Shown here: piece by piece, positions 1 through 10,967 of the stretch | Layout: every line of letters starts with the position of its first letter | Numbering within the stretch: position 1 is the first letter of the stretch | NCBI RefSeq assembly: GCF_964019385.1 | Contig: NC_088647.1 | Location: 3,286,184-3,350,183, forward strand | DNA length: 64,000 nt | Reading direction: 5' to 3' | Source: Sycon ciliatum | Taxonomy: Eukaryota; Porifera; Calcarea; Leucosolenida; Sycettidae | Made by a program: the position numbers and the translations under genes | Notes under the pieces: generated by a model | Databases searched by the model: none | What the model saw: only the letters and a program-made list of their open reading frames with translations | Told to the model about the DNA's origin: nothing

Positions 1-78
1 TGTTTTGCGCCACTGCCCCTCACCTTGCGCTCAGTTCTCTGAGTGGAGGGCGGCGTGACCCCACGGGGTAGCTGATTG

Positions 79-140
79 ATAGTAGTAGTAGTAGTGTGTG
101 CGTGCGCGCGCGCGCGTGTGTGTGTGTGTGTGTGTGTGTG
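79..140. repeat. Compound microsatellite (TAG)n-(TG/CG)n
   Basis: TAG trinucleotides run into a CG/TG alternating tract and then pure TG. It lies between unannotated sequence and a LINE tail. No gene is associated with it. Confidence 0.9.
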
Positions 141-439
141 AGTACCTGGGTGTGTGACACCATTCAATGTATAGCAACATGTCATCATGTCACAGAATGT
201 CCACATGCTACATGTTAATGTATAATAACTTTGGAATGACTGCGTGCTTCGGTCAACGTGGAACTTTCACCGTTGGAATTTTTAACATGTTGAAATCTGA
301 CAATAAGCTCACAATACATACTTCTAGCTTTCTGCACTCCCCCGGTGCCGTATTGATATTTTCCATTCGTCAACGTAGGCAGGAGCAAAGCCAGAAGAGC
401 CAAATTGATCTGTGGCAACAAGAAATGTGTGGTCACACA

Positions 440-640
440 ATGTAATTATTTTAATTTAATTTTTTTCTTATTTTACTAGGAAATTCCCAAAAGACGTCAT
501 CGCCTTCTTACAGGGAACCCTAAGAACATCTTGATGGATGATCGAAATTCAGCAGGTGAATTAGAAAGGCGGTAAGCAGGTGGCAGTGCATTCCACCGGT
601 CAGCGCCTACGTAAGAAATCGCACTGTAATATGGTCACAC
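440..640 (-). mobile_element. LINE 3' end fragment (copy 1)
   Basis: This stretch is about 90% identical to 41586-41770. Read on the minus strand, both give the C-terminal tail of a non-LTR retrotransposon reverse transcriptase (a W-N-A-L-P motif, then F-R-S-S-I-K-T-F-L in the better copy), followed by an A/T-rich tail. Only the last part of the protein survives here. The 5' side of the fragment runs directly into the 15-bp minisatellite. Assignment to a LINE is firm because of the matching copy; the clade is not resolved. Confidence 0.7.
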
Positions 641-1066
641 AATGTAATATGATCACACAATATATGGTCACATAATGTATGATCACACCATGTATGGTCA
701 CACAATGTATGATCACATAATGTATGATCACACCATGTATGGTCACACAATGTATGATCACATAATGTATGATCACACCATGTATGGTCACACAATGTAT
801 GATCAGTTGATCACATAATGTATGATCACACAATGTATGGTCACACAATGTATGATCAGTTGATCATATAATGTATGATCACACCATGTATGGTCACACA
901 ATGTATGATCACATAATGTATGATCACACCATGTATGGTCACACAATGTATGGTCACACAATGTATGATCACACAATGTATGATCACATAATGTATGATC
1001 ACATAATGTATGATCACATAATGTATGATCACACAATGTATGGTCACACAATGTATGATCACACAA
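633..1066. repeat. 15-bp minisatellite with a 45-bp higher-order unit
   Basis: About 29 tandem copies of a 15-mer of the form GRTCACAYMATGTAT. Three variants (gatcacataatgtat, gatcacaccatgtat, ggtcacacaatgtat) recur in that order several times, giving a 45-bp higher-order period in the left half. Two units near 800 and 855 carry an 8-bp insertion that creates GATCAGTTGATC. Because 15 is a multiple of three, several frames on both strands stay open and give spurious Cys/His/Asp-rich ORFs. Confidence 0.92.
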
Positions 1067-1657
1067 GGAAATCTAGGTACAGGTACATCCAGTTACAACC
1101 AAGACAACATTGTCTAGGAACCTCAGTCTCACAAGATAGAGAAAAATGTATGCAGTACATGTAGTTTCACCAGAGGATGCATCCAGCTTGCTCCGGAGCG
1201 GAGAGTGTTCGAATGTCGCGGATCTCCATAATTTTTTTTAAGTGCTGCTGCTGCAGCATTGTCATACTCAAGCTGAACTGATATGGGCTGATTGTCTCGA
1301 AACACTGCGTATTGAGCAGGGAGTGGTACAGTCTTGCAGGCTTTTTCTACAAAGAACACAAACCCGGCTCGAGACAAAAAAATTAGAACAAGAAAGATAA
1401 CAAAGTTGCATGCAGGGAGAACGAAGAAACGATTAGAACACAGAAGTTGAGGGTTGACAGAACAATATTAACTATTAGTCGGGGCTGACTAATAGTATCC
1501 ACTAGCGCAGCTGTGTAGGTGGGGCGTTGTGGACTCCTCCGACCAGAGGTCTCGGTATCCTTGCACACAACGCGCACCAGGGGGGGGGGGGGGGGGGGGG
1601 GGGTAAAAAAGAAAGAAAGAAGAAAGATCAACTCGGATCGTGAACCAATTAAATTAT
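1067..1657. other. Spacer with small hairpin and poly-G tract
   Basis: No gene is recognised. There is a perfect 10-bp hairpin at 1471-1496 (ACTATTAGTC, six-base loop, GACTAATAGT) and a run of 24 G at 1580-1603 followed by (GAAA)n-like sequence. A short minus-strand ORF at 1129-1377 has no recognisable domain. Confidence 0.6.
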
Positions 1658-1875
1658 GGTGAAAAAAGAAGGACAAATGTTACGAGTTATGACTAACTGT
1701 CCACCAACGTAACCAGATCTTATACAGTCAGCGAGTGCGACAAAATGGCACAAAACTGACAAGGAGTACTGAGACATTCGGCGACCTGACACCTAGCTCC
1801 AACACTTCTCCAAGGCGCAAACCAACAACGCTGTGGACTCAGTCCACGCGCCCAGGGCCGGCACGCCTATTGCTT

Positions 1876-4244
1876 TGGTCGGAGATTTCAATATCGACAC
1901 ATCGTCTTCCAGAGCCGCCCAGCTGACGCATCTTCAACACTTCTGCGGTAACTTTAATTTTGAACCACGTCACTGAATCGACGCGTGTTGGACGTGGTAG
2001 GTCCAGAACCACCATAGACCTCCTATTGGCTGAGGACGGTGCAGTGGGCTCTTGCCGCGTTCTCCCGCACAGCCTCAGTGACCACCTCCCCATCTTGGCT
2101 ACCCTTGCCTTCGAAATGCCAACCGTGCCAGTACTCAGATCTAGCCGAAACACAAGAGGAATAAATCTTCCGCAGCTCTGCCAGGACTTGGTCAACTCTC
2201 GTCTAGAAGACTTCAGCACGGCGAAATCCTTGGAAGATATGTGGCAGCTATGGTAGGACAAGGTCACCTCACTCCTTGACAGGCATGCTCCTGTCCAGGA
2301 GCACCGCTTATCCAGCTCTAGACATCAGATTCTTACAAGATCCCCATGGAAAACGGCCGTTTACCATGATGCAGTCCGCGAACGAAATCATGCCCACCAT
2401 GGTTGGCTCCAAAAACCTACGGACACGGAACTTTACGACACATTTTCAGATGCCCGCAAAGCAGCTTGCTCGTCAGCTGAAATCATCCTACTACACACAA
2501 CTACTGGACACGTGTCAATCCAACCCCCGGAAAGCTTGGAAGGTCCTCAACGACCTCTGCGGTCGGAAGAAATCGTCAACTCCTACTCGGCTCACTGCGT
2601 CTGCCCTCAATGCCCAATTCAGTTCAGTTGTCAGCGATCCGCAGCGACCTGATGTCCTATCCCAACCTGAGGGACCGGGCATTGCAGATGGCTTGAACCG
2701 CTTCGAACCAGCCACATGCGAAGAAGTGCTTGCTCTCCTACTGAAGGTAGACGAGAGGAAGGCCACGGGTAGCGACAGAATTCCCTGCTATGTGTTGCGA
2801 CACTGCGCTCGGGTCCTCGCCCCGTCACTGACTATCTTGATGAACGCGTCACTGGCCATCGGGAAAGGTTCCGATAATGCTGAAATTGGCCCATATTCGC
2901 CCCATTTTCAAGGCAGGAGACCCCGAAACTGCTAAGAACTACCGCCCTATATCTTCGCTCCCGGTTGTTTCAAAGATCCTGGCAAGGATTGTGCATAAAA
3001 GGCTCTGTGTGCTCCTAACCGAACATGACCTCCTTCCTGCCGAGCAATTCGCTTACCGAGCCCACCACTCCACGGAGGACGCAGTCTTGTTGGCTGTGGA
3101 TCAATTTTACGAAGCCGCAGACCAGCACCTGCATACCGGCGTGGTGCTCATTGATATGAGCAAAGCTTTCGACAAGGTCCAACACCAGACCTTGCTCCAG
3201 GATCTCTTCGAACTTGGTGTCTCCTCTACGGCACTGGACTGGTTTGCGGACTACCTCAGCGCACGACGCCAGTGTGTGGTCACTGCCAACGGTACATGCT
3301 CAGAGGAAACAGCTTGCACGTGCGGTGTCCCCCAGGGAAGCGTGCTTGGTCCGATATTATTCGCGATCTACACGAGATGTGTCGCATCAGTAGCTGACCC
3401 GGTGCGTACACTAAATTTCGCGGACGACATCATGCTGTACCTGAGCCACGCTAGCGCGCACGCCATCAACATCACCCTTTCCGCAGCAGTGTCGGCTGTC
3501 GCCAGGCTACTCGATGCCAAAGGGCTTATCCTCAACACCGGAAAGACGCAAGTGCTTGCAATCAAAGCTGGACGGCAGGCACACCTCAACCTCCACATTA
3601 CTTGCACTGGCACGCCTCTTGCCCAGATCAGTACGGCTCGCTACCTCGGAGTCACTCTGGACGAAAATCTTCGCTGGTCACCGCAAGTCACCTCTATCGT
3701 CCGACGCACGGCTATGAAGCTGCGGATCCTCCGCCAGATCTGGCACTGCCTAACAGTGCGGCAGGCGATGCTGTATTTCTCTGCCCTTGTCATACCGGAT
3801 ATTCTATATGCGTCGAATGCGTTTCTCCCAGGACTGTCCGCTGAGCAGCGGAACACAGTAGCCAAACTGGATAAACGTTGCATCCGTTGCGTGGCCGATG
3901 AGCACCCATTGGCCCACACTCTTCCCCTGTACACCAGGCTGGGTGTCTGCCCAGTGCTGGAACGAGGGGAATTCAAGCTCCGACTCCTGACATTTAGAAT
4001 CCGTTCTGGAATCGTCAGTGAGCTGTTGTCGTCCCGAATTGTATTGCAAGGCCCGCCGACAGGCATGACCACTCGAGGTCAATTGGGACGCAACCTTCCC
4101 CTCCCCCTGGCCCACAGTGCTTCTGGCGCATGCCGGCCGCTTCTAGCCAGCTGCCGACTCTGGAATGGCCTGCCCGACTGTATGAAGTCCATAGTATCTG
4201 TCCGTGAATTCAAACGCATGCTACGCGTATTTTACTTCGGTTAA
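1876..4244 (+). pseudogene. Endonuclease-reverse transcriptase pseudogene of the LINE
   Basis: Endonuclease remnants are the G-D-F-N-I-D motif near 1882 and the S-D-H-L-P-I-L motif near 2080, in different frames, so a frameshift and stops separate them. The RT begins near 2440. A one-base insertion in an A run near 2866 shifts frame, after which an open stretch continues to the stop at 4242-4244. RT landmarks in order: N-Y-R-P-I-S-S-L-P, M-S-K-A-F-D-K-V, G-V-P-Q-G-S-V-L-G-P, catalytic F-A-D-D (about 3417), Y-L-G-V-T-L-D, and the terminal L-W-N-G-L-P tail. CR1/L2-type architecture is an inference from the order of domains. It cannot make an intact protein. Confidence 0.85.
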
Positions 4245-4440
4245 ATGTAATGGCTTTCGTAACCTGCTGATGAGGCTCGATAGAATCATGCTACGATGAC
4301 CCGACTTGTAAATTTGAGATCCATTTTTTCTGCTCGTCTTGACCCTGCCTCCCCTCATTGCTACTTCCATTTTCGTATTTTTATTTTTATTTATTTTCTC
4401 TTCATTTCTGACTCTTCTTACTGGTTGTCATCGCTTTCAT

Positions 4441-4504
4441 AATATTGGGCAGAACTGCCCGTTTGCCATGCGATGTAAAATACATAAAAAACAACAACAA
4501 CAAC
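4441..4504 (+). other. LINE 3' UTR hairpin and (AAC)n tail
   Basis: GGGCA-GAAC-TGCCC (4447-4460) is a perfect five-base-pair stem 26 bp before the A-rich and (AAC)n tail. The related LINE at 36640-38958 has GGGCA-CCAT-TGCCC in the same place before its own (AAC)n tail. The stem is identical while the loop differs. This suggests a structure that the reverse transcriptase recognises to start target-primed reverse transcription, as known for 3' stem-loops of some other LINEs. Confidence 0.6.
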
Positions 4505-5035
4505 CTTCCAACTTGGAAGGATCAGGTTCGGAAAGGTCCAAGAGGGGAAGGAAAGCGCAATGAAGAAGAGCACGAGCTACACATCACGGCAACAAATAAT
4601 TCGTCTTCGCTTAGCTTCCCCTTTCTATGTTTATTACATAAACTTGAGCCTCCCAAGTTGGGTGGTCTGTTGCTTTGCGTTGTCGAGTTGTAGTACGGCC
4701 GGTATGTCCAATAGTCTTACTAGTTTCGTCATCATCCAGTAACTTTCGGCATTCTTTGTTGTCGTGATGCATAGCTCGTGCTCTTCTTCATTGCACTTTC
4801 CTTCCCCTCTTGGACCTCTCCGAACCTGAGCCTTCCAAGTTGGATGGTTGTTGGTTTGCGCCTTGGAGACGTGTTGGAGCTAGGTGTCCGGTCGCCGAAT
4901 GTCTCAGTACTCCTCGTCAGTTTTGTGCCATTTTGTCGCACTCACTGACTGTATAAGATCTGGTTACGTTGGTGGACAGTTTGTCATAACTCGTAACATG
5001 TTGTCCTTCTTCTTTTTTCACCAAAGAAGAAAGAG

Positions 5036-6640
5036 TTAGGCCATCAGGTAGTATGCTAGTCTGTGGTGTACACGTCGACAGCAGTCCCACAAGTTTGCTC
5101 GAGGAGGTACTTGTACACTGCCACTTTGAAGCGTTCCAACGCTGCCTTGGATGGGGGGGGGGGAGGGGGGGGGGGAGCGTTCAGGATGGCAGAGGGTAGA
5201 GCATACTATGTTGTTAGTAGGCCGAAAGGGGAAGGATCGGTGTAGGATGTCAGTACTTGTTGTGGGGAGGGGGTGCGACAACTGGAAGGCATGGGAGTGT
5301 TTCACTTGATGTTGGGGGCGGGTTTCGGGGGTGGGCTCAGGGGCAGCAGGTGGCAGCATGTCTGTCAGCTGGGCCGGACCGGAAATGTAGTGCAGCTTGA
5401 ACAGGTAGCACAGTCCCCAGACTTGCCGACGGGCTGATAAGCTTGGGAGCATGGTCCCAGCACCAATGCTGCGCATGCACCGTTGCTGGATGTGGTCAAG
5501 CTTCGCGAGGTTGGACCGGGCTGCGCCTTGCCAGACTAGGGGAGCACATTCCATGATTGGTTGGGCGGATGAAGCCTTTGTATACGCTGAGGTGGCCGTT
5601 GCGGTCGAGTACTGGGCACACCTTCCTGAAGAAGCCAAGGCGCTGCTGGCTCTGACTGTAACCTGGTGGAGATGGCTGCGGAACAGCAGTTTGCGGTCGA
5701 AGGTCACACCGAGAAGCTTAACATCGGTTTCCTCTCTGATCACGGTACCATCGAAGCTGAGAGAAGAGGGTGGGAGGGGTGTTGATCGTCTGCTCATCGA
5801 CATTCCCTGGCACTTTGTCGGCTCAAACTGGACCTTCCATCTCGATCCCCAAGCTTGGAGGTCATCGAGGGAGACTTGCAGTGAGTTAAAAGTGGCGGGG
5901 GACACGTCATCGGCACGGATCAGGCAGTACAGTGTTGTGTCGTCTGCATACGACGCTAGCTGGCAGTCAGGGGAGACACAATCAGAGATGTCGTTGACAT
6001 AGATAAGGAAGAGCGTTGGTCCTAACATACTGCCTTGCGGCACACCGGCTTGGATTGAGAAGTGCGAGGAGGTCTGACCACCAACAACAGCCCTCATCTT
6101 CCTTTCCTGAAGGTACGAGTGAAGCCAAGACAGAATTGACCCGCCAATACTGGACATTTCAGCTTTATGCAGTATGCCAGTGTGCGAAACTTTATCGAAA
6201 GCACCAGCTATGTCGACTGCAACAAGTCGAGCGATTCCATTGCGGCCCACTATGCCGGAACACTCATGATGGAGGGCAGTGAGGAGGTCGGCAGTTCCAA
6301 GTCCACGGCTGAAGCCAAACTGCCTAGGAGATAGGACTATGTGACGTTCTAGGTGATTGACAATTTGCCTGTTGATGATAGTCTCCATAATCTTTGACAC
6401 AATACTCAGAAGGGAAATAGGTCGGTAATTTCTCACTGCTGCTTTGGAAGCGCGCTTGTTGATAGGCACGACGTGTGCCGTCTTCCAGGGGTTGGGATGA
6501 TGCGAGCAGCGTAGGCAGAGGGCAAACAGCTTAGTCAGAGGGGGTGCGAGCTCTTTCGCACACTCTCGAAAAACCCGTGCTGGGAGACTATCTGGACCAG
6601 TTTGCCGAGTGGAAGTGTCATGGCCAGGATCAAGCGATAA
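5036..6640 (-). pseudogene. Second LINE reverse transcriptase (YADD family)
   Basis: On the minus strand an open stretch to the stop at 5036 covers an RT: P-D-S-L-P-A near 6600, N-Y-R-P-I-S-L-L-S-I-V-S-K, A-F-D-K-V-S-H, A-G-V-P-Q-G-S-M-L-G-P, catalytic Y-A-D-D (about 5945) and K-L-L-G-V-T-F-D. Two compensating frameshifts bracket about 5555-5625, where the plus-one frame gives the conserved L-G-F-F-R-K-V stretch. A poly-G slip near 5155 shifts the C-terminal tail. The endonuclease is missing. It abuts the foldback element's right end at 5022. Fragments of the same family lie at 22910-23530 and 35838-36300. Confidence 0.82.
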
Positions 6641-6744
6641 TGCTAAACAGTTTAATGTGTGTCCTCTTCTTGAGCAGAATGGCGGACAATTGACGTACCA
6701 CCTCGGCAAGATCACTGCCATGGCACGCCAGTCACCAGCAGGAC

Positions 6745-7077
6745 TTGTTGATGGCATTGCAGGCGGGTGCAGCCGCACTCGAAGCGCTCAACAGACCAGC
6801 GCAAGCACAGACACTCCGGGCTCTGTCGGGCGGGTTGATGTCTGTCCTGAATTCACTGAAGAAATTCGCTTCGGCGATTGAAGAAGGGCCTCCGCCAAAA
6901 AGACCACGGCCATCCGGTGCTGCACCACCGAGGCCGCCCACGGTAACTCCCGCAGTTGTCGCCGTCCGGGACGCCACCAAGGCCGAAAGGGAACGCCTGA
7001 CGGCCGCAACCAACGCAGCCGCCGTCGACGTCGCCAGTCTTGCCTTGTCCAAAGCAGAGATGCTGAGCCAGGAATAA
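6745..7077 (+). CDS. Unassigned 110-aa ORF
   Basis: The ORF is alanine-rich, with a proline-rich basic centre (P-P-P-K-R-P-R-P) that could be a nuclear localisation signal, and helical Ala/Leu-rich flanks. It stops at TAA 7075-7077. No family is recognised. It lies just beyond the 5' end of the antisense LINE and is GC-richer than the AT-rich sequence that follows, so it may be a surviving fragment of a mobile-element protein. Whether it is expressed cannot be told. Confidence 0.25.
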   Translation: MLMALQAGAAALEALNRPAQAQTLRALSGGLMSVLNSLKKFASAIEEGPPPKRPRPSGAAPPRPPTVTPAVVAVRDATKAERERLTAATNAAAVDVASLALSKAEMLSQE

Positions 7078-7853
7078 TCCTGTGTTGAATGATGGCCTTT
7101 GGGCGAACTTGAACCCGTCGCACCCGCAATGCCGAGTGCGGAAATGGCACTGACACGTCATCAGCCCAAGGATAAAAGGAGACCGACGGGGATAGGAAGC
7201 CATTCCACCTTCGGGTCAGAACTAAGAAGCTTCTCGGCCTCTCCTTCAAGACGTGCTTGCCTCTCGTGCTTATAGTATTTCTCTAACTTGCAAATAACTT
7301 GCAAATAAGATGGCTCAAAACCATTTGATGGACTTCTCATATGCTCTGGACGGCACTGAGTCGTGAGTCAGTCAAGACAAGTCGGCAGGAAAGGCACATG
7401 CTCCCTTAACACATAATTTCTCAAATCGCTACCTCTACAACATTGTACTTTGAATCATCGTTCAGAGCGATTCACTGAGGAGAAGATCAATGCTGTTGCT
7501 GACGGGGCTTTGCTACTATAGTTAACCGTTTCTCGAAGGAAATTCTCAGTGATAAAAGAGTTGGACTCGGGTGGAGAGCCAAGGATTAATATATAAGAAG
7601 AAAAGAGGACCAAAAGAGCTACAAGTTACGCTATCATTTGTGATTGTGTAGCGTTTCCTAGTCCAGGTACTGTGCATTGGCAATATTAATTTATGTATTG
7701 CTGTTTCTGTCTCCTCATTGACTTTTCATTTAGTACTTGTATCCGACTTTATCAATACGTTACTGCTCCAAGAAAATTCGAATAGGAAAGTATATTATTC
7801 ATTTGCTCGTTGGATTGGTATCAGACAATCGGCGTGGAAATCAAGATAAGCTA
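7078..7853. other. Non-coding spacer
   Basis: AT-rich sequence with no sustained coding signal, no clear repeats and no RNA gene that I can identify. Confidence 0.5.
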
Positions 7854-7956
7854 CAGTGGAGATTGGATATAACGACCTTGGATGTAATGACAAATCGAGT
7901 ATAGCGACAAATTTCTGTTGGCCAAGTCGTTTAGCAAGTCCTTTCTGTACAGTATA

Positions 7957-8275
7957 CAGGGTTCTAGCCAAAGGGGGTAGGGGGGCGCAGCGCCCCCCCC
8001 CCCCCCTACTCCGTTTGCACGCCCCCTGTGAAAAAGTGCTGCCCCCCTACTCATTTTCCGATTTTTGTGTTTTTTCACGCCATTCAACGAAAATACAGTC
8101 GATAGTCACTACTAGAGGGTTCATAAAGGCACATTGGTGAGGGGTGAAGTCGGGGGTTCACCCTGTATGTTACATTTTGCATGGCAAGACAATTTTGGAC
8201 AATGGAAAAAATGGGTCATGGGGTAACTTTTTCCCATGCCCGCCCCCCTACTATATTGACCTGGCTAGAACCCTG
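7957..8275. mobile_element. 319-bp MITE with 14-bp TIRs and 5-bp target duplication
   Basis: Perfect 14-bp TIRs CAGGGTTCTAGCCA (7957-7970 and inverse 8262-8275) are flanked by GTATA on both sides (7952-7956 and 8276-8280). Just inside the left end lies a G/C hairpin, GGGGGGCGC-A-GCGCCCCCC. The CAGGG start is hAT-like. A 5-bp duplication is unusual for classical hAT elements (8 bp) and would suit a hAT5-type group. No coding capacity. Confidence 0.8.
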
Positions 8276-9042
8276 GTATAGATCGGGCATAGCGACCTCG
8301 AAAATAACAACAGATCAAATTTACTGACACTTTTTTGGCACCCGAAGACCTGAAAATGCACCGAATATAACGAATTTCCTCTTGTATCAGGCCCTGTGGC
8401 ATGCATTGGACATGTCTGTGTCACATGCCCAGACCTCTGGGTCACTCCGCGCGTGCTGGTCATTGCACATTGTAGCCGCAGTGCAGTGGTGTAGTTGCTA
8501 TGCATGACCTTTGGCTTGAACTATGCAGGCAAGACACATGCACATACACATCTGAAAATACTGAAATCCATTACCGGTATCATGCGGCATTAGGCCATCA
8601 TTTTTTATATCTATGTTTCGCGTCGTCCGCACGCACACGTTTTGATTTTTTTCGGAAAAAAAATAAAAAAAATCGAACATGCACAGTGAGTGTACGATCG
8701 TGCGAGTCATCAATGTGGACTGGTTGCATACAGCGAAGCTGGGATTCAGAATTGGCCTCGAGGCCAGCGTTGATAGATCGTTTGTTCTGCATCTGCGAGC
8801 AGAATTCTTTGAGCTTACACCAGACCGCATCGATCGCCTCAAGCTGAGAGGATGCGTCGTTTCGGAGCTCTTTGCACCGCTGCTGAAGGCTGAGTACAAT
8901 AATCCAGCGAAGCATGGGCACCAACGGTTGCCTCCTCTGTCCAAAGCGAATATTTCCTCTTGCTGATAACCAAGATTTGTGCTTCGATGTACGATTTTTC
9001 TTTCGAATGTACACCATGCACGAACTATTGACAATAGTCAAT

Positions 9043-9720
9043 AGGCTATGTAGTATGTCCAGTGCTATACGCCTCTGCCCTCTGATGATCCTTTTTTATT
9101 ATTCTGCAACTTTTTATTTCTTTCCACCTCTCGCATATGATTCTGGAAGTTGAACTGACGTGAAACATAGATATAAAAAATGATAGCCTTATATTATGCA
9201 CATGCATATGTGCAATACATTTCTATCATGTTGATATACATAATTATTGCATACTACCTGTGAAGATTGGGTTTAGTGACAGATCGAATACTAAGTATCT
9301 CTTGAACTGTCAAATCCTATATATAGGATTTTTTTCAATAAAAAAATAATCATGATCATGCCACCACCCGGGATAAGTTGTGCGCCTAAATTGTATTGTA
9401 AGGTGTTAGGGCAGCATCCGTTGGCTCTCCTCAGAAGTTTTCAAGAGTGTTATCGCTTGACTTATAGAGACGTTTTAAGGAGGACATTTCAGTGTTTTTA
9501 CACATCCTACATTTAAATATATAGGATTTGAGTTTTCTACATTATCCAGAGTGTTGTAATCGATGCAAATGATGATAGAACTGGTAGGGAAAGCAATAAT
9601 AGTTGAAGTGCTCGGTACACTGAATAAGTACAAAGATACCATGAATAGAAGTCTGTGATTGACTGAGGAGTACTTCCACAGGTTGACACATCTAGTGCTC
9701 TTCACTGTACTACATGTACA
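9043..9720. other. AT-rich interior of the pogo-like element
   Basis: No gene. Short repeated motifs around TCCTATATATAGGATT (9315-9330) and ATATATAGGATTTG (about 9518-9531), with a related imperfect TCCTATAATATTATAATAGGG near 9931, are palindromic. Confidence 0.4.
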
Positions 9721-10257
9721 TGTATGACAGAAGTTTCACCCGGAAATTGGCCGATCGGCTTGAAATTCCCATCGGAGTGCATCGAAAGCTGTTCCAAACA
9801 CCTCATGAAACTCATTTCATCAATTTGTATATGTTTGCATAGGTTAGAAAGGGTTTGCTCCCCACACCGGAGCCCACGCTATAGGTTGTTGCATAGGTTG
9901 TTTATCAAAATCCTTTAGCCAGAAACCAAATCCTATAATATTATAATAGGGTTTGCTGGTGACCGTTTTTAGAAAAAGAGATAGCGACATTAATTTTCGT
10001 TTTCTCCCGAAGGAGTGCCATTATAATATCCAATCTCCACGGTACATGGCCAACCTATACACTCTTTCTCCTGTAAGTCTTTAGAACGAGGTCTGTCTCG
10101 TTGTCCAGGAAACAACCAATCAGCGACATTCCCGCCAAGGGCCTTATCAGAGTTTAAAGCCGGCTCAATCGTAATTTTACTACTCTCAAATCCCGCTGAA
10201 TATACTCTAAAAAGTGCGTACAACTTCCTAATTATGCATTATAGTACGGTGCAGATA

Positions 10258-10967
10258 AAGCCTAGTTCACATTCGACGCAACGCCGACGGTACGGGACGT
10301 AAGGGCTTGTCGGGAGGGCTGGGGTGAGCTGTAAATCCTGTACGATTCGTACGACACGACATGCAGCAGTCGTTGCGACGTTCACCGTCGAACGGCGCGA
10401 GTCATAAGGCACGGTCCGTGACGGGGTGACTTTTGGACCTAATTTCTCGTTTTTCGGGACTTCTTTTCAATTATTTCTCCTTGAAAGAAGCGGAATCAAG
10501 TTCACAATACCAGTTTTTCGTGAAGACCAAAAAATTAGCCCTGAAAGTTGTGGCATTCAAATAATAGCCCCAGGAAATGATAGAATAGTTCGTCTGTCAC
10601 GCTTCTGAACTATCCCTAAATACAATAAGTGACATGAGATCTTATGTTGCTAAAATTCAACTCAAGTCGTGCTAGCCATTCTGTGAGTTATCATGGGAAG
10701 CGCAGTGTTCGAAATGCTAAAAATTTCCAAGTCCGAATCGGGAGCAGTCGGCGCACGACGCCGTCTCCTGTTCACACTCGAATTGCAGCCGTTTTGTACG
10801 CTTGCGTCCCCGTCTACGCCCGTCTACGGTATGAAAAGTTGGATCGATCCAACTCTTCCCGTCGCTTCCCGATCTGTACGGTAGTACGGTTGCGTTCCCG
10901 TTCCTGGTGTTCACATTGGACGCCGTCAGACCGTCCCGTCGCTTCCCGTCGAATGTGAACTAGGCTT
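10258..10967. mobile_element. 710-bp non-autonomous element with 21-bp TIRs
   Basis: AAGCCTAGTTCACATTCGAC (10258-10277, plus one base) is repeated in perfect inverse at 10947-10967. Related GTTCACAyTsGA blocks recur just inside the right end near 10770 and 10908. The target duplication is not clear. No transposase is encoded. The TTCACA-type end is reminiscent of Harbinger-like elements, but this is only an inference. Confidence 0.7.

Larger units (their letters stand above)
1830..4504 (+). mobile_element. 5'-truncated LINE (CR1/L2-like, FADD family)
   Basis: The remnant runs from the end of an apurinic endonuclease domain through a full reverse transcriptase to a 3' UTR with a hairpin and an (AAC)n tail. 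It is inserted in the left arm of the foldback element at 1658-5022, so it is younger than that element. The junction lies within AAC repeats on both sides, so no longer target duplication can be distinguished. A related copy lies at 36640-38958. Confidence 0.85.
1658..5022. mobile_element. Foldback element, old copy, split by a LINE
   Basis: 1658-1829 is the inverted complement of about 4850-5022, with several mismatches. A second inverted pair lies inside (about 4505-4610 against 4741-4845). The same sequence family forms the near-perfect palindrome at 58733-59595: shared landmarks are ACAGTCAG, GGCACAAAACTGAC, the TTCCAACTTGGAAGG motif and CCAAGAGGGGAAGG. In this copy the left arm is interrupted after ACCAACAAC by a LINE at 1830-4504, and resumes with CTTCCAACTTGG. 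The element encodes no recognisable protein. Its superfamily is unknown. Confidence 0.8.
7854..10042. mobile_element. Degenerate pogo/mariner-like element, 2.2 kb
   Basis: The left end TA-CAGTGGAGATTGGATAT (from 7854) matches the inverse of the right end ATATCCAATCTCCACGG-TA (to 10042), with TA on both sides as expected for Tc1/mariner/pogo target sites. Inside the left end are spaced repeats of the form TATARCGAC. The right end has a matching ATAGCGACA. No transposase is recognisable: the longest ORFs (8498-9041) match nothing I know. A separate 319-bp element is nested in it at 7957-8275. Confidence 0.55.

Noticed and set aside
600-1066. Repetitive Cys-Asp-His-Thr proteins on both strands
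   Set aside because: They come from a 15-bp minisatellite whose unit length keeps frames open; no independent coding evidence.
633-1066. CRISPR-like array
   Set aside because: Units are contiguous without unique spacers, and the window is eukaryotic.
8498-9041. Transposase inside the pogo-like element
   Set aside because: Overlapping ORFs on both strands show no DDE motifs or helix-turn-helix I can recognise.
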